From the NCBI RefSeq assembly GCF_002287175.1, contig NZ_LMVM01000012.1, positions 124,001 through 188,000 on the forward strand: DNA of 64,000 bases, read 5' to 3'. The first letter of the stretch is position 1; each line of letters begins with the position of its first letter. The translations under genes and the position numbers were made by a program. Under the pieces are notes generated by a model. The model had not been told where the DNA came from. It did no database searches and saw only the letters and a list, made by a program, of their open reading frames with translations. This document shows, in pieces, positions 18,957 through 26,042 of this stretch. This DNA comes from Methanobacterium bryantii. Lineage in GTDB: Archaea; Methanobacteriota; Methanobacteria; Methanobacteriales; Methanobacteriaceae.

Positions 18957-19811
18957 TTAAATTAAGCCGTATAAATGGCTTATAATCAAAGTCACGGCTC
19001 CTACTATCCAGCAGTAGTAAGCAAATATCATTAATGTTCTTTCTTTTATCAATTTAAGGAGGAGCTTGATTGCAAGGAAACCAACAATAAGCGCCGCCAG
19101 GAATCCAGATACAAGTGCTGCAGTGTTTGCTTCTAGTCCGGTACCTATATCTTTAACCTGTACCAGTGCCGCTCCAGCTATGGTTGGGATTGCCAGTAAA
19201 AAGCTGTACCGTGCTGCTAATTCTCTTTCTAGTCCTGAAAATAGACCTGCCGCGATAGTAGATCCAGATCGGGAGATTCCGGGGGCTATGGCGAATGCCT
19301 GAAAAATACCAATGCTTAGAGCATTTTTAAAGCTTACTTCTTTGATTTCTTTATGCCCGGTTTTAACTCTTTCAGCAGCCCAGAGCAGGACACCTGTTAT
19401 AAGCAGGAAAAAACCTACTGCAACATAGTTATTGAAAAGAGCTTCAAACTGTTTATTGAGTAGTATGCCTGTTAAAGCTGCAGGAATGGTTCCTATTACT
19501 AAAAGCCAAACTAATCTTTTGGAAGGGTCTTCCCTTAAACCAGTTCTGAATTTTCCCCTGAAAATATCCCAGATGCTTGAAAAAAAACCAGTTATAATAT
19601 GGATAATATCTTTCCAGAAGTATGCTATTACAGCTAACAGTGTACCTAAATGTAAAAGGGTATCAAAAGCAACGGCTTGACTGGGGTTTGCGTAATTTAC
19701 GTTTATTAGAGGGGGTACCAGAACCAAATGGGCAGAACTGCTTACTGGCAGAAACTCTGTTAATCCTTGAACAATTCCCAGGATTATGGCCTGAATTATC
19801 GTTATATCTAT
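18957..19811 (-). CDS. uppP: Undecaprenyl-diphosphatase-type lipid pyrophosphatase, apparent ATA start
   Basis: This multi-helix membrane enzyme dephosphorylates polyprenyl diphosphate to recycle the lipid carrier for wall and glycan synthesis. Both family motifs are present: LTEFLPVSSSAHL near the N-terminus and APGISRSGST at about residues 175-185. The conserved N-terminal helix (IIQAIILGIVQGLTEFLPVSSS) is fully in frame, but no ATG, GTG or TTG exists between the upstream in-frame stop and this helix. The best start is ATA at 19811, which sits after an AAGGTGATTAA site where an ATG would be expected. That gives 284 aa. Initiation at the first TTG would delete the catalytic motif. Confidence 0.85.
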   Translation of the reverse strand: MDITIIQAIILGIVQGLTEFLPVSSSAHLVLVPPLINVNYANPSQAVAFDTLLHLGTLLAVIAYFWKDIIHIITGFFSSIWDIFRGKFRTGLREDPSKRLVWLLVIGTIPAALTGILLNKQFEALFNNYVAVGFFLLITGVLLWAAERVKTGHKEIKEVSFKNALSIGIFQAFAIAPGISRSGSTIAAGLFSGLERELAARYSFLLAIPTIAGAALVQVKDIGTGLEANTAALVSGFLAALIVGFLAIKLLLKLIKERTLMIFAYYCWIVGAVTLIISHLYGLI

Positions 19812-19974
19812 TTAATCACCTTTATTGAAATTATTTATTGTTATATTCGGAGGTTACAGTTAAGTAATTATTCCAGACTCATACCCCAATCTGTACCTAA
19901 TATTTTCAAGTAGTTATTAGGATATTGTAGCGCAGGTAAAAAAAATAGTTAAATCAAAAAAAGAGGGATGTAGA

Positions 19975-20301
19975 TTAATCCCATGTTATTTTAAATAGAA
20001 TAGCAAGTGCTATTAATTGGGCTATATTGACAAGGAGTAGCACGAAATATACTCCTGTACCACCTATTTCATGTATTTCTACACCTAAAATTGAGAATAC
20101 AGCTAAAGCTAGAATTGCAAGAACATTTTCAATTAGTAAAATTGTTGAGAAATATAGAAGCCCTGTGGTGAATTTAGATTTCAATTGTTTGTAACTTTCA
20201 AGGTAAAAGTAAACTAATCCCGACAGTAAGCAAACATTTGCAATTCCCACTGCAATAGCAGTATATATTATTATATGGTTTAAAAAGACCAGATCCACCA
20301 T
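19975..20301 (-). CDS. Small three-helix membrane protein
   Basis: The 108-aa protein has three or four hydrophobic segments (about residues 10-32, 45-68 and 82-105) and no recognisable domain. It starts 23 bp after the winged-helix gene behind GGGGT, so the two form an operon. Pairs of a small ArsR-like regulator and a short membrane protein are common in methanogens; function unknown. Confidence 0.65.
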   Translation of the reverse strand: MVDLVFLNHIIIYTAIAVGIANVCLLSGLVYFYLESYKQLKSKFTTGLLYFSTILLIENVLAILALAVFSILGVEIHEIGGTGVYFVLLLVNIAQLIALAILFKITWD

Positions 20302-20324
20302 TATTTTTACCCCTTAAATTTATA

Positions 20325-20618
20325 TCATGATTTTTCGGTTATTTTTTCCCAGATTTCCCGGAAAATATCATAGTTTTGTTCTACTTCTTCGGTTAAGAAA
20401 TATAATTTACTGTAGGAATCTCCAGTGGATTTAATTACTTTATTCTCCTCTAAAATTTTAAGATGGTGCCTTACAGTTTTATAATCTAAATCAAGTTCCT
20501 TTGCAAGCTGGTGAGCATTATAAGGTCTATTATGGAGCGTTTTAATAATTCTGGCACGGTTTATACCTCCCCTTTTACCAGTTATTAACCACCAAAGCAG
20601 CTTTTCCATGTACTTCAT
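20325..20618 (-). CDS. ArsR-like winged-helix transcriptional regulator
   Basis: The 97-aa protein is almost entirely a winged helix: RARIIKTLHNRPYNAHQLAKELDLDYKTVRHHLKILEENKVIKS is the HTH with its recognition helix DYKTVRHHLKIL, followed by the wing SYSKLYFL. No cysteine metal site is visible, so it is not a classic metal sensor. It is the first gene of a two-gene operon with the small membrane protein downstream and may act with it as a one-component membrane-linked switch (inference). Confidence 0.85.
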   Translation of the reverse strand: MKYMEKLLWWLITGKRGGINRARIIKTLHNRPYNAHQLAKELDLDYKTVRHHLKILEENKVIKSTGDSYSKLYFLTEEVEQNYDIFREIWEKITEKS

Positions 20619-20757
20619 ACGCTCAATACCTTGTGTTTTATTTAATCAAATTATGTATTTCTTATCTTTAATATATTAAATCGTGCTTTTTGTGGACTGT
20701 ATTAACTTATACTATTACTATAATGTTTAAAATTTGAATTTGACAGAAGGTATGGAG

Positions 20758-21317
20758 TTACCCTTGTTCATATCTTACAAGTTCAGATAAGTCCTTACGT
20801 TCTTTGGTACAGGGTTCGTCTGCTGGATATCTGAGGGGAGTAAATACAACTGGTTCAACGCCTTCCGGTAACTTTAAAATTTCTTTAGCAGCGTCGGCAT
20901 CAAAAGCCCCAATCCAACATGTTCCAAGTCCAGTGCTTGTAGCATTGAAAAATCGTTGATTTTTTATGCCCCAAACACTTCGTGTTTGAGGGCAGCAAGA
21001 ATTATATGGTCCATAACGATTGTTGCATCTATATCCATAAAGTTTTTGCCGTCTCTCCTTTTCCATGCCTTACTGCTGACTGCACATACGCATATTAAAA
21101 GAGGGGGTTGGACAAACTATCCTGCAGGATAAATGCGGTTTAATTCATTTTCACGGTCTTTTGTAGGTATAACTATAATCTGGAAAGGCTGATAGTTGGT
21201 TGCTGTAGGTGCAAGGCGAGCTGCTTCAAGTACTGTATTCAGTTTTTCATTTTCTATATCGTCTGGTTTATATGCTCTTACACTGTACCGTTTTTCAATT
21301 AATTCTAAAAATTCCAT
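20758..21317 (-). pseudogene. Nitroreductase-family protein, broken by an amber codon and a 50-bp palindromic insertion
   Basis: The N-terminal half (MEFLELIEKRYSVRAYKPDDIE ... RLAPTATNYQPFQIIV) is a typical FMN-dependent nitroreductase. The frame stops with TAG at 21117-21119, where the continuing text (FVQPPLLICVCAV, then KAWKRRDGKNFMDIDATIVMDH) implies the codon was TGG (Trp). Further on, after ILAA, a 50-bp two-hairpin element (20942-20991) shifts the frame. Past it the protein resumes as TSTGLGTCWIGAFDADAAKEILKLPEG to the natural stop. Two independent lesions make this a clear pseudogene. The original would have been about 169 residues. Confidence 0.9.
20942..20991. mobile_element. Two-hairpin palindromic element inside nitroreductase
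   Basis: The inserted 50 bp reads as hairpin GAAAAATC-GTT-GATTTTT, linker ATGCC, hairpin CCAAACAC-TTC-GTGTTTG, then AGG. The junction shows GCA repeated at both edges (TGC on the coding strand), consistent with a 3-bp target duplication. Insert length modulo 3 equals 2, which matches the observed change of reading frame exactly. Confidence 0.8.
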
Positions 21318-21656
21318 TTTTATTCCTCCAATTATTCGTGAATTTTAATTTTTAGTACTTAAAACGTATAATATGGATATATTTTTAAAATTAAGCATTA
21401 TTATGTATTTATGATAACTTAATTCTGAAGTAACAGTTATTGATATGGTTCTTATTTATTTTATTTATTATATGAAAGAATTACGGTTAAATTCATCTTC
21501 TTAATTTTATTTGGGATGTTATATTAATTGGCAAATATTGTTAGTTTAAGCTTAAAGAAACATTTTTGTATTGCGAATTCCAAAAATAGAAAGCAACTGC
21601 TCTAAAGTAGTGAATGAAAATTTAACCAATACAAAAAAGATCAAGGGGGCTTTAAA
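21318..21656. other. Intergenic region with no recognised gene
   Basis: About 340 A/T-rich bases lie between the nitroreductase pseudogene start and the coiled-coil gene. I see no ORF, RNA gene or strong repeat. The promoters of the two divergent genes must lie here. Confidence 0.5.
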
Positions 21657-22088
21657 CTGGTCAAAGATTTTGAGCATATATACGATAATTATACTCGTAT
21701 GATGCTTTTTGCAAACTCCAATAAGCACAAAATAGAAAGTATACATGAAGAAATGGCCGCAATACAGGAAGCGCACCATGAAATAGTGAATGAACCTCAA
21801 ACCCCGGTTGAACTATTGAATTCAATAGAAGGACTAAAATCAAGACTTGACTCGTTACATGAAGAAGTAGATGCAATTTTGTATCAGTACGGTGCAATCC
21901 ATGAGATGTTGCATCAGGTAGATGTAATGATATCAGATTACTACAAGATGGATATAGAAATCTCTTCGTATGAGTTAAATGGAATAGAACAGGATCTTTT
22001 AAGCGTTAAAGATGAGTATAAACGGTTTAAATTATTAAAATCGGAAATAGGTGCTGTAACTGAAAAAATAGTAGATAGAAGGATTTAA
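21657..22088 (+). CDS. Hypothetical coiled-coil protein (start uncertain)
   Basis: The first ATG is at 21699 (129 aa), but it has no ribosome binding site. The frame stays open upstream and a CTG at 21657 sits 7 bp after AGGGGG, giving an N-terminus (L/M)VKDFEHIYDNYTRMMLF. I therefore give the longer form as a possible non-ATG start. The protein is charged and helical, with heptad-like stretches (IHEEMAAIQEAHHEI; GLKSRLDSLHEEVDAIL; DLLSVKDEYKRFKLLKSEIG) that suggest a coiled coil. No membrane segment and no family recognised. Confidence 0.55.
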   Translation: MVKDFEHIYDNYTRMMLFANSNKHKIESIHEEMAAIQEAHHEIVNEPQTPVELLNSIEGLKSRLDSLHEEVDAILYQYGAIHEMLHQVDVMISDYYKMDIEISSYELNGIEQDLLSVKDEYKRFKLLKSEIGAVTEKIVDRRI

Positions 22089-22224
22089 AATTTGAATTAA
22101 ATATTATAACTATCTTAATTTGGAAAATAAGTCTGATTTTTGAAATATTGAGAAAACAGAATGTTTCCGAACTATCGAAAATTTCCAATTTCTGAACATT
22201 AAAAATAAAAAGTTTTTTTAAAGA

Positions 22225-22806
22225 TTAGAGAACACCCTTTGTACTTGGGATTATATCGTGTTCAATCCGTAATGCATCTTTTAAAGCCCTTGCAAATGCC
22301 TTAAAGAGTGATTCTATTTTATGGTGGTCGTTTTCACCTTCCACCCGTGCATTGATATTAATCCTTGCAGAACTTGCAAAGGATTCAAAGAAGTGTTCAA
22401 CATTCTCTGTGCTCAGGTCTCCAACTTTTGCATTTTTAAATTCGAAGTTTAAGACACTGTAACTTCTTCCGCTTATATCCACGGCTACAGTTGCCAGTGC
22501 GTCGTCCATAGGGATTATTGCATGTGACATCCTTTTTATCCCTTTTTTATTTCCTATTGCACCTGCAAATGTTTCTCCAAGTAGTATTCCTACATCTTCA
22601 ACTGTATGGTGATCATCTACTTTTACATCACCTTTAGCTTTAACACCAAGGTCGAAAAATCCGTGTCTTGCAAAAGAGTCCAGCATATGATTAAAAAAGT
22701 CAATTCCTGTGCTTACATCTGATTTTCCATTTCCATCGATATCTAACGAAATTTCAATGTCTGTTTCAGATGTTTTTCTGCTCATTTTCATGTATCGATC
22801 TGTCAT
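22225..22806 (-). CDS. hisB: Imidazoleglycerol-phosphate dehydratase (histidine biosynthesis)
   Basis: The 193-aa Mn-dependent enzyme dehydrates imidazole glycerol phosphate to imidazole acetol phosphate. The metal-binding repeats are visible: GIDFFNHMLDSFARHG with DDHHTVEDVGILLGETF in the first half, and VEHFFESFASSARININ with NDHHKIESLFKAFARALKDAL in the second. Length is standard for a stand-alone HisB. ATG 22806 follows AAGGTTC. It is the last gene of a row with ferredoxin, 22 bp upstream on the same strand. No other his genes are in the window. Confidence 0.96.
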   Translation of the reverse strand: MTDRYMKMSRKTSETDIEISLDIDGNGKSDVSTGIDFFNHMLDSFARHGFFDLGVKAKGDVKVDDHHTVEDVGILLGETFAGAIGNKKGIKRMSHAIIPMDDALATVAVDISGRSYSVLNFEFKNAKVGDLSTENVEHFFESFASSARININARVEGENDHHKIESLFKAFARALKDALRIEHDIIPSTKGVL

Positions 22807-22828
22807 TTTTGAACCTTCTTACAGATAT

Positions 22829-23056
22829 TTATTCACTTTTTTTAAATGCTTCTTCATCTTCTTTACCATCTCTAATTACACGTATTGCATCTACAGGGCA
22901 CCTTGAGGCACAGTTAATGCATACATGACAGTATTCTAAATGCGAAGCTTTTGCCTTTTTATCTTTGCCTATGCTCCATATTTTAGGTCCTTTAGGGCAC
23001 GCTTCTCTGCACTTTCCACAGCCTATGCATTTTTCTTTATCTACTTCGATCCTCAT
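22829..23056 (-). CDS. 2[4Fe-4S] ferredoxin
   Basis: The 75-aa protein begins MRIEVDKEKCIGCGKCREACPKGPKIW and ends with a second cluster motif CHVCINCASRCPVDAIRV. The first site is CxxCxxxCxxxCP-like and the second CxxCxxCxxxCP, so two 4Fe-4S clusters. The frame can extend 24 codons upstream, but those residues are unlike ferredoxins, so ATG 23056 is preferred. It probably serves as an electron carrier; position before hisB is likely only transcriptional. Confidence 0.88.
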   Translation of the reverse strand: MRIEVDKEKCIGCGKCREACPKGPKIWSIGKDKKAKASHLEYCHVCINCASRCPVDAIRVIRDGKEDEEAFKKSE

Positions 23057-23192
23057 GTTAATTACATTGTAATTTACAGTTAATATAATTTGCAGGCTTG
23101 ATTTTCGAAGTCCAGTACAGACAGGCATTATTTAATAATAGTATTTTTTTAAATTCCACTCATTTAAAAATTCTCTAGTTTTAATTTACAGA

Positions 23193-23894
23193 CTACATTT
23201 TAACTATGGTGGCTGAAGCAGCTTTAAAACCTATATATATGTCCATGCCAAGTGTTAAACCAAGTTTTTCTCTGGAATAATCTGTAACGTCTACATAAAG
23301 CTTTGCATTGTTCAGCTGGACAGTGAGCCTTATCATCTCATTGTTAAGTTCCATCCCAATTATGTTACCCTCAAACACATTTCTAACACTTGATTCATAG
23401 GGTTTTAACGTTACAAAAATATCATCTGGACTTATTAAAACAAGTACTTTATCTCCCTTATTAAAATCATGGTCTAATGGAATTACTATGGTTTTTCCTT
23501 CTATATCCACATGCATAACCTTATTCTTTTCGTAAATTCCTGTAATTTTACCTTCTACTTCATTTACTTCAGAATGCTTTTTAAGGATACTTGTTAGCTT
23601 GGTATATTCCCAGAGTATTTGTTTACCTATATCGGTAACGCTGCTTGCACCTCCGCCTCCTTTTCCCCCTCTTTGGGTGGAAACGATTGAAGATCCAAGT
23701 TTCTCTTCCATTATTTCAATGTTTTTAAGGGCTGTTCTGTAGGGAATTCCTGTTTTTTTGGATGCTTTCATTATGGATCCGTATTCATCGATGTGTTTAA
23801 GGAGAAGGAATTTTTTGTAGTTTAATGATACCTGTTTTCCGCCGATTGAAATTTCCATTTCCAGTTTATATTCTGGTTTTTCTTCTATGTCCAT
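23193..23894 (-). CDS. ModE-like LysR-type HTH regulator with TOBE domain
   Basis: The 233-aa protein starts with a ModE N-terminal winged helix (KKFLLLKHIDEYGSIMKASKKTGIPYRTALKNIEIMEEKLGSSIVSTQRGGKGGGG), including the glycine-rich wing typical of ModE. The C-terminal part (VEGKITGIYEKNKVMHVDIEGKTIVIPL ... GDKVLVLISPDDIFVTL) is a molybdate/tungstate-type TOBE fold, and a second TOBE-like copy may follow (NVFEGNIIGMELNNEMIRLTVQL). It likely senses molybdate or tungstate, metals needed for formylmethanofuran dehydrogenase, though no transport genes are nearby. Confidence 0.85.
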   Translation of the reverse strand: MDIEEKPEYKLEMEISIGGKQVSLNYKKFLLLKHIDEYGSIMKASKKTGIPYRTALKNIEIMEEKLGSSIVSTQRGGKGGGGASSVTDIGKQILWEYTKLTSILKKHSEVNEVEGKITGIYEKNKVMHVDIEGKTIVIPLDHDFNKGDKVLVLISPDDIFVTLKPYESSVRNVFEGNIIGMELNNEMIRLTVQLNNAKLYVDVTDYSREKLGLTLGMDIYIGFKAASATIVKM

Positions 23895-23970
23895 AAAAAG
23901 CCCCTATAATTTTATAATAATTCAAGTTAGAAATGAACTTTGGTATATTCTTTCTAATTTTTTCTATATA

Positions 23971-25587
23971 TTATTTTACAAACCTATCTATAAATTTAAC
24001 TACCTTTTCAACTGCACCAGAGAGTGGGCCGAATTTCTTGCTGTATCTTCTAACTACTCGTATATCCCTTTTTGTAAATCCGCCTATTAATGCAAATATG
24101 ATTGTATATATAATCGGTGCAATTATAATCGCTGCAAGAAGTCCTAAATCTATAACTGTTCCAAAAAGTTCTAAATCCATTTTAGGTATGAAATATATTG
24201 ATAGGCCCATAATAGCAGATGCAAATCCAATTTTAGCAAAATCAAGATATGGTAGTTTCACTTCTGTTATATGACAAGTTTTCCATAGTATTACAACCAT
24301 TATTGAAAATGCAACTATGGTGGTTGCAACAGCTGCTCCTATAATTCCATACATTGGAACCATAAGGAAATTCAATATGATATTCAGCACGGTTCCTATA
24401 ATTAGGATAATCATAGGAAGCCTTGGGTGTCCCATTCCCTGTATTATACTTGATGATACCATGAAAAGGGTGTAGAATGTCATTCCAACAACCAGTATGC
24501 TTAGTGCAGGGGCTCCAAAAATATAATTGGATCCAAATAGCAGGCTGAGAAGAGGTTGTGCGAATATTGCAATTCCAACACAAAGCGGAAGCACTAACAG
24601 TACCACATAACGATATGATTGAGTTATATAATTTTCAAGAAGCACTTTGTCCTTTAAACTGGCAGCTTCAGAAGCTGCAGGGAGTATCACAGCTGCTACT
24701 GAAAGAGAAATAATGAGGGGAAGCCTTGCAATAGGATCTGCAGTTGTATAATACCCTGCATCCTGTGCAGGTAAATATCTACCTATAACAAGAGGCCCTA
24801 CATCATATATGGCCATTTCTGAAAGCGCAGTTATAGCTACAGGTATTGAAAAGACTAAAAGTGTTTTCAAAAGCACTAATTCGTCTTTAAAACTAATTTT
24901 ATTGACTGGTTTTGGGAAGAGTACCCATACATATTTCTTAAGGAGTATAATGGAAACTATAGCAGAAGCTATGAACCCAAAAGCGGTTCCAAGAACTGCT
25001 CCTGCTGCATAAAAACCAATGGAAACAAATGTAACAGCCATACCTATCATAAATACCTGTTCTACCGCACGACTGGCTACAACAAGCTCCATCTTATAAA
25101 CACCCTGGAATGCACCCCTTAAAGCTCCAACTATAACGCTGAATGGAGTTATAAGTGCAACGGCTTGAAGTGGATAAACCATGGCTGGTTTCTGGAAATA
25201 GAAATTTGCTATCCAGTCTGCAGAAAAGAATATTAGAATACCAAAAAGAGTCCCTGCCACCATCATAAATTTGAGGGAAGTTAAAATAACCTGTCTTGCC
25301 ATGTCCTTTTCATCGACAGCATTATGTTGTGCCACAAATTTAGAAATTGCTGGAGGAAAACCTCCTGCAGATAGTACCTGGAATATGCCTTGAAACGGTG
25401 TTGTAAGGCCCACTAATCCATATCCCTCAGGCCCAAGCATTCTGCTCAATATAAATCTATAAAGATAACCGCCCACTCTAAAGAACAGGTAGCTGACCAT
25501 CATTAAAAAGCTTCCTCTGAGTATCTTTGAACTTCCATTTGGGCTTTCACTTGGGTTTTCACGTGGACTTACATCTGCTTCTTCCAT
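23971..25587 (-). CDS. Polysaccharide/oligosaccharide flippase (MOP/PST superfamily)
   Basis: The 538-aa membrane protein has about 14 hydrophobic helices. The N-terminal region GSFLMMVSYLFFRVGGYLYRFILSRMLGPEGYGLVGL is the classic Wzx/SpoVB-like start with the LGPEGYG motif, and ESASLK-type charged loops occur mid-protein (AASEAASLKDKVLLENYI). It would move lipid-linked glycans across the membrane, for example pseudomurein or glycoprotein precursors. Start ATG follows GGTGAGTTA. The ModE-like gene begins 76 bp downstream on the same strand. Confidence 0.9.
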   Translation of the reverse strand: MEEADVSPRENPSESPNGSSKILRGSFLMMVSYLFFRVGGYLYRFILSRMLGPEGYGLVGLTTPFQGIFQVLSAGGFPPAISKFVAQHNAVDEKDMARQVILTSLKFMMVAGTLFGILIFFSADWIANFYFQKPAMVYPLQAVALITPFSVIVGALRGAFQGVYKMELVVASRAVEQVFMIGMAVTFVSIGFYAAGAVLGTAFGFIASAIVSIILLKKYVWVLFPKPVNKISFKDELVLLKTLLVFSIPVAITALSEMAIYDVGPLVIGRYLPAQDAGYYTTADPIARLPLIISLSVAAVILPAASEAASLKDKVLLENYITQSYRYVVLLVLPLCVGIAIFAQPLLSLLFGSNYIFGAPALSILVVGMTFYTLFMVSSSIIQGMGHPRLPMIILIIGTVLNIILNFLMVPMYGIIGAAVATTIVAFSIMVVILWKTCHITEVKLPYLDFAKIGFASAIMGLSIYFIPKMDLELFGTVIDLGLLAAIIIAPIIYTIIFALIGGFTKRDIRVVRRYSKKFGPLSGAVEKVVKFIDRFVK

Positions 25588-25945
25588 TAACTCACCAAAA
25601 ATAATTACCTATAAAAATGTTGATTTTTTAGAAAAATTAGCATCTAGGTTTTCTAATTGCCCAGTATCATTTATAAAGATTGTCACATCGTTTGCCAGGT
25701 AATAGGAATATGCCTTTTTTTAATATAAATTCATTTATTTAATATGGAATTAATAGTATTTAATGGTTTATTTAATGCTTGTTAACTTGATAATACAATT
25801 ATTTTGGCTCTTTTGAGTGTATTATAATATAATATTGGATTTTTATCCTTAAATATGTCAAATGTTTGAATATTGTAACAAAAAATCCCTTAAAAACAGG
25901 GAAATAAAATAGGAACTTTTAAATAATAATTTAATTACAATAATT
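25588..25945. other. Intergenic region upstream of adhesin 1
   Basis: A/T-rich, no gene seen. It contains two weak inverted repeats (TCCCT/AGGGA near 25888-25905 and ATTACA/TGTAAT near 25933-25957) that could be regulatory for the adhesin gene, but neither is compelling. Confidence 0.4.
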
Positions 25946-25996
25946 TTGTTTTGTAATAATTTACAAAGCAATATTTGGGATATAAATTTATATTAT

Positions 25997-26042
25997 CAAA
26001 ATTCAGAGAATTTTGTAACCCCAAAATCAAAAATTTTGGAGG
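25997..26042. mobile_element. Two-hairpin palindromic element supplying the adhesin 1 ribosome binding site
   Basis: Two hairpins lie back to back: CAAAATTC-AGA-GAATTTTG (25997-26015), linker TAACC, then CCAAAAT-CAAAA-ATTTTGG (26021-26039), ending AGG. The layout and the CCCCAAAA ... TTTGGAGG right end resemble the elements at 12957 and 20942. The GGAGG at its right edge is the only good ribosome binding site before the adhesin gene. Confidence 0.6.

Noticed and set aside
18957..19727. uppP starting at the TTG of LVLVPPL
   Set aside because: This would remove the first helix and the EFLPVSSSAH catalytic motif, which are clearly encoded upstream in frame.
21117..21119. TAG in the nitroreductase as possible pyrrolysine codon
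   Set aside because: The family has Trp at this place, TAG is one base from TGG, the gene has a second inactivating lesion, and no pyl genes are seen here.
22124..22142. Second orphan CRISPR-repeat-like match (reverse strand, AAAATCAGAC then TTATTTT)
   Set aside because: Needs an extra base and only 10 contiguous matching bases; in such A/T-rich sequence this can occur by chance.
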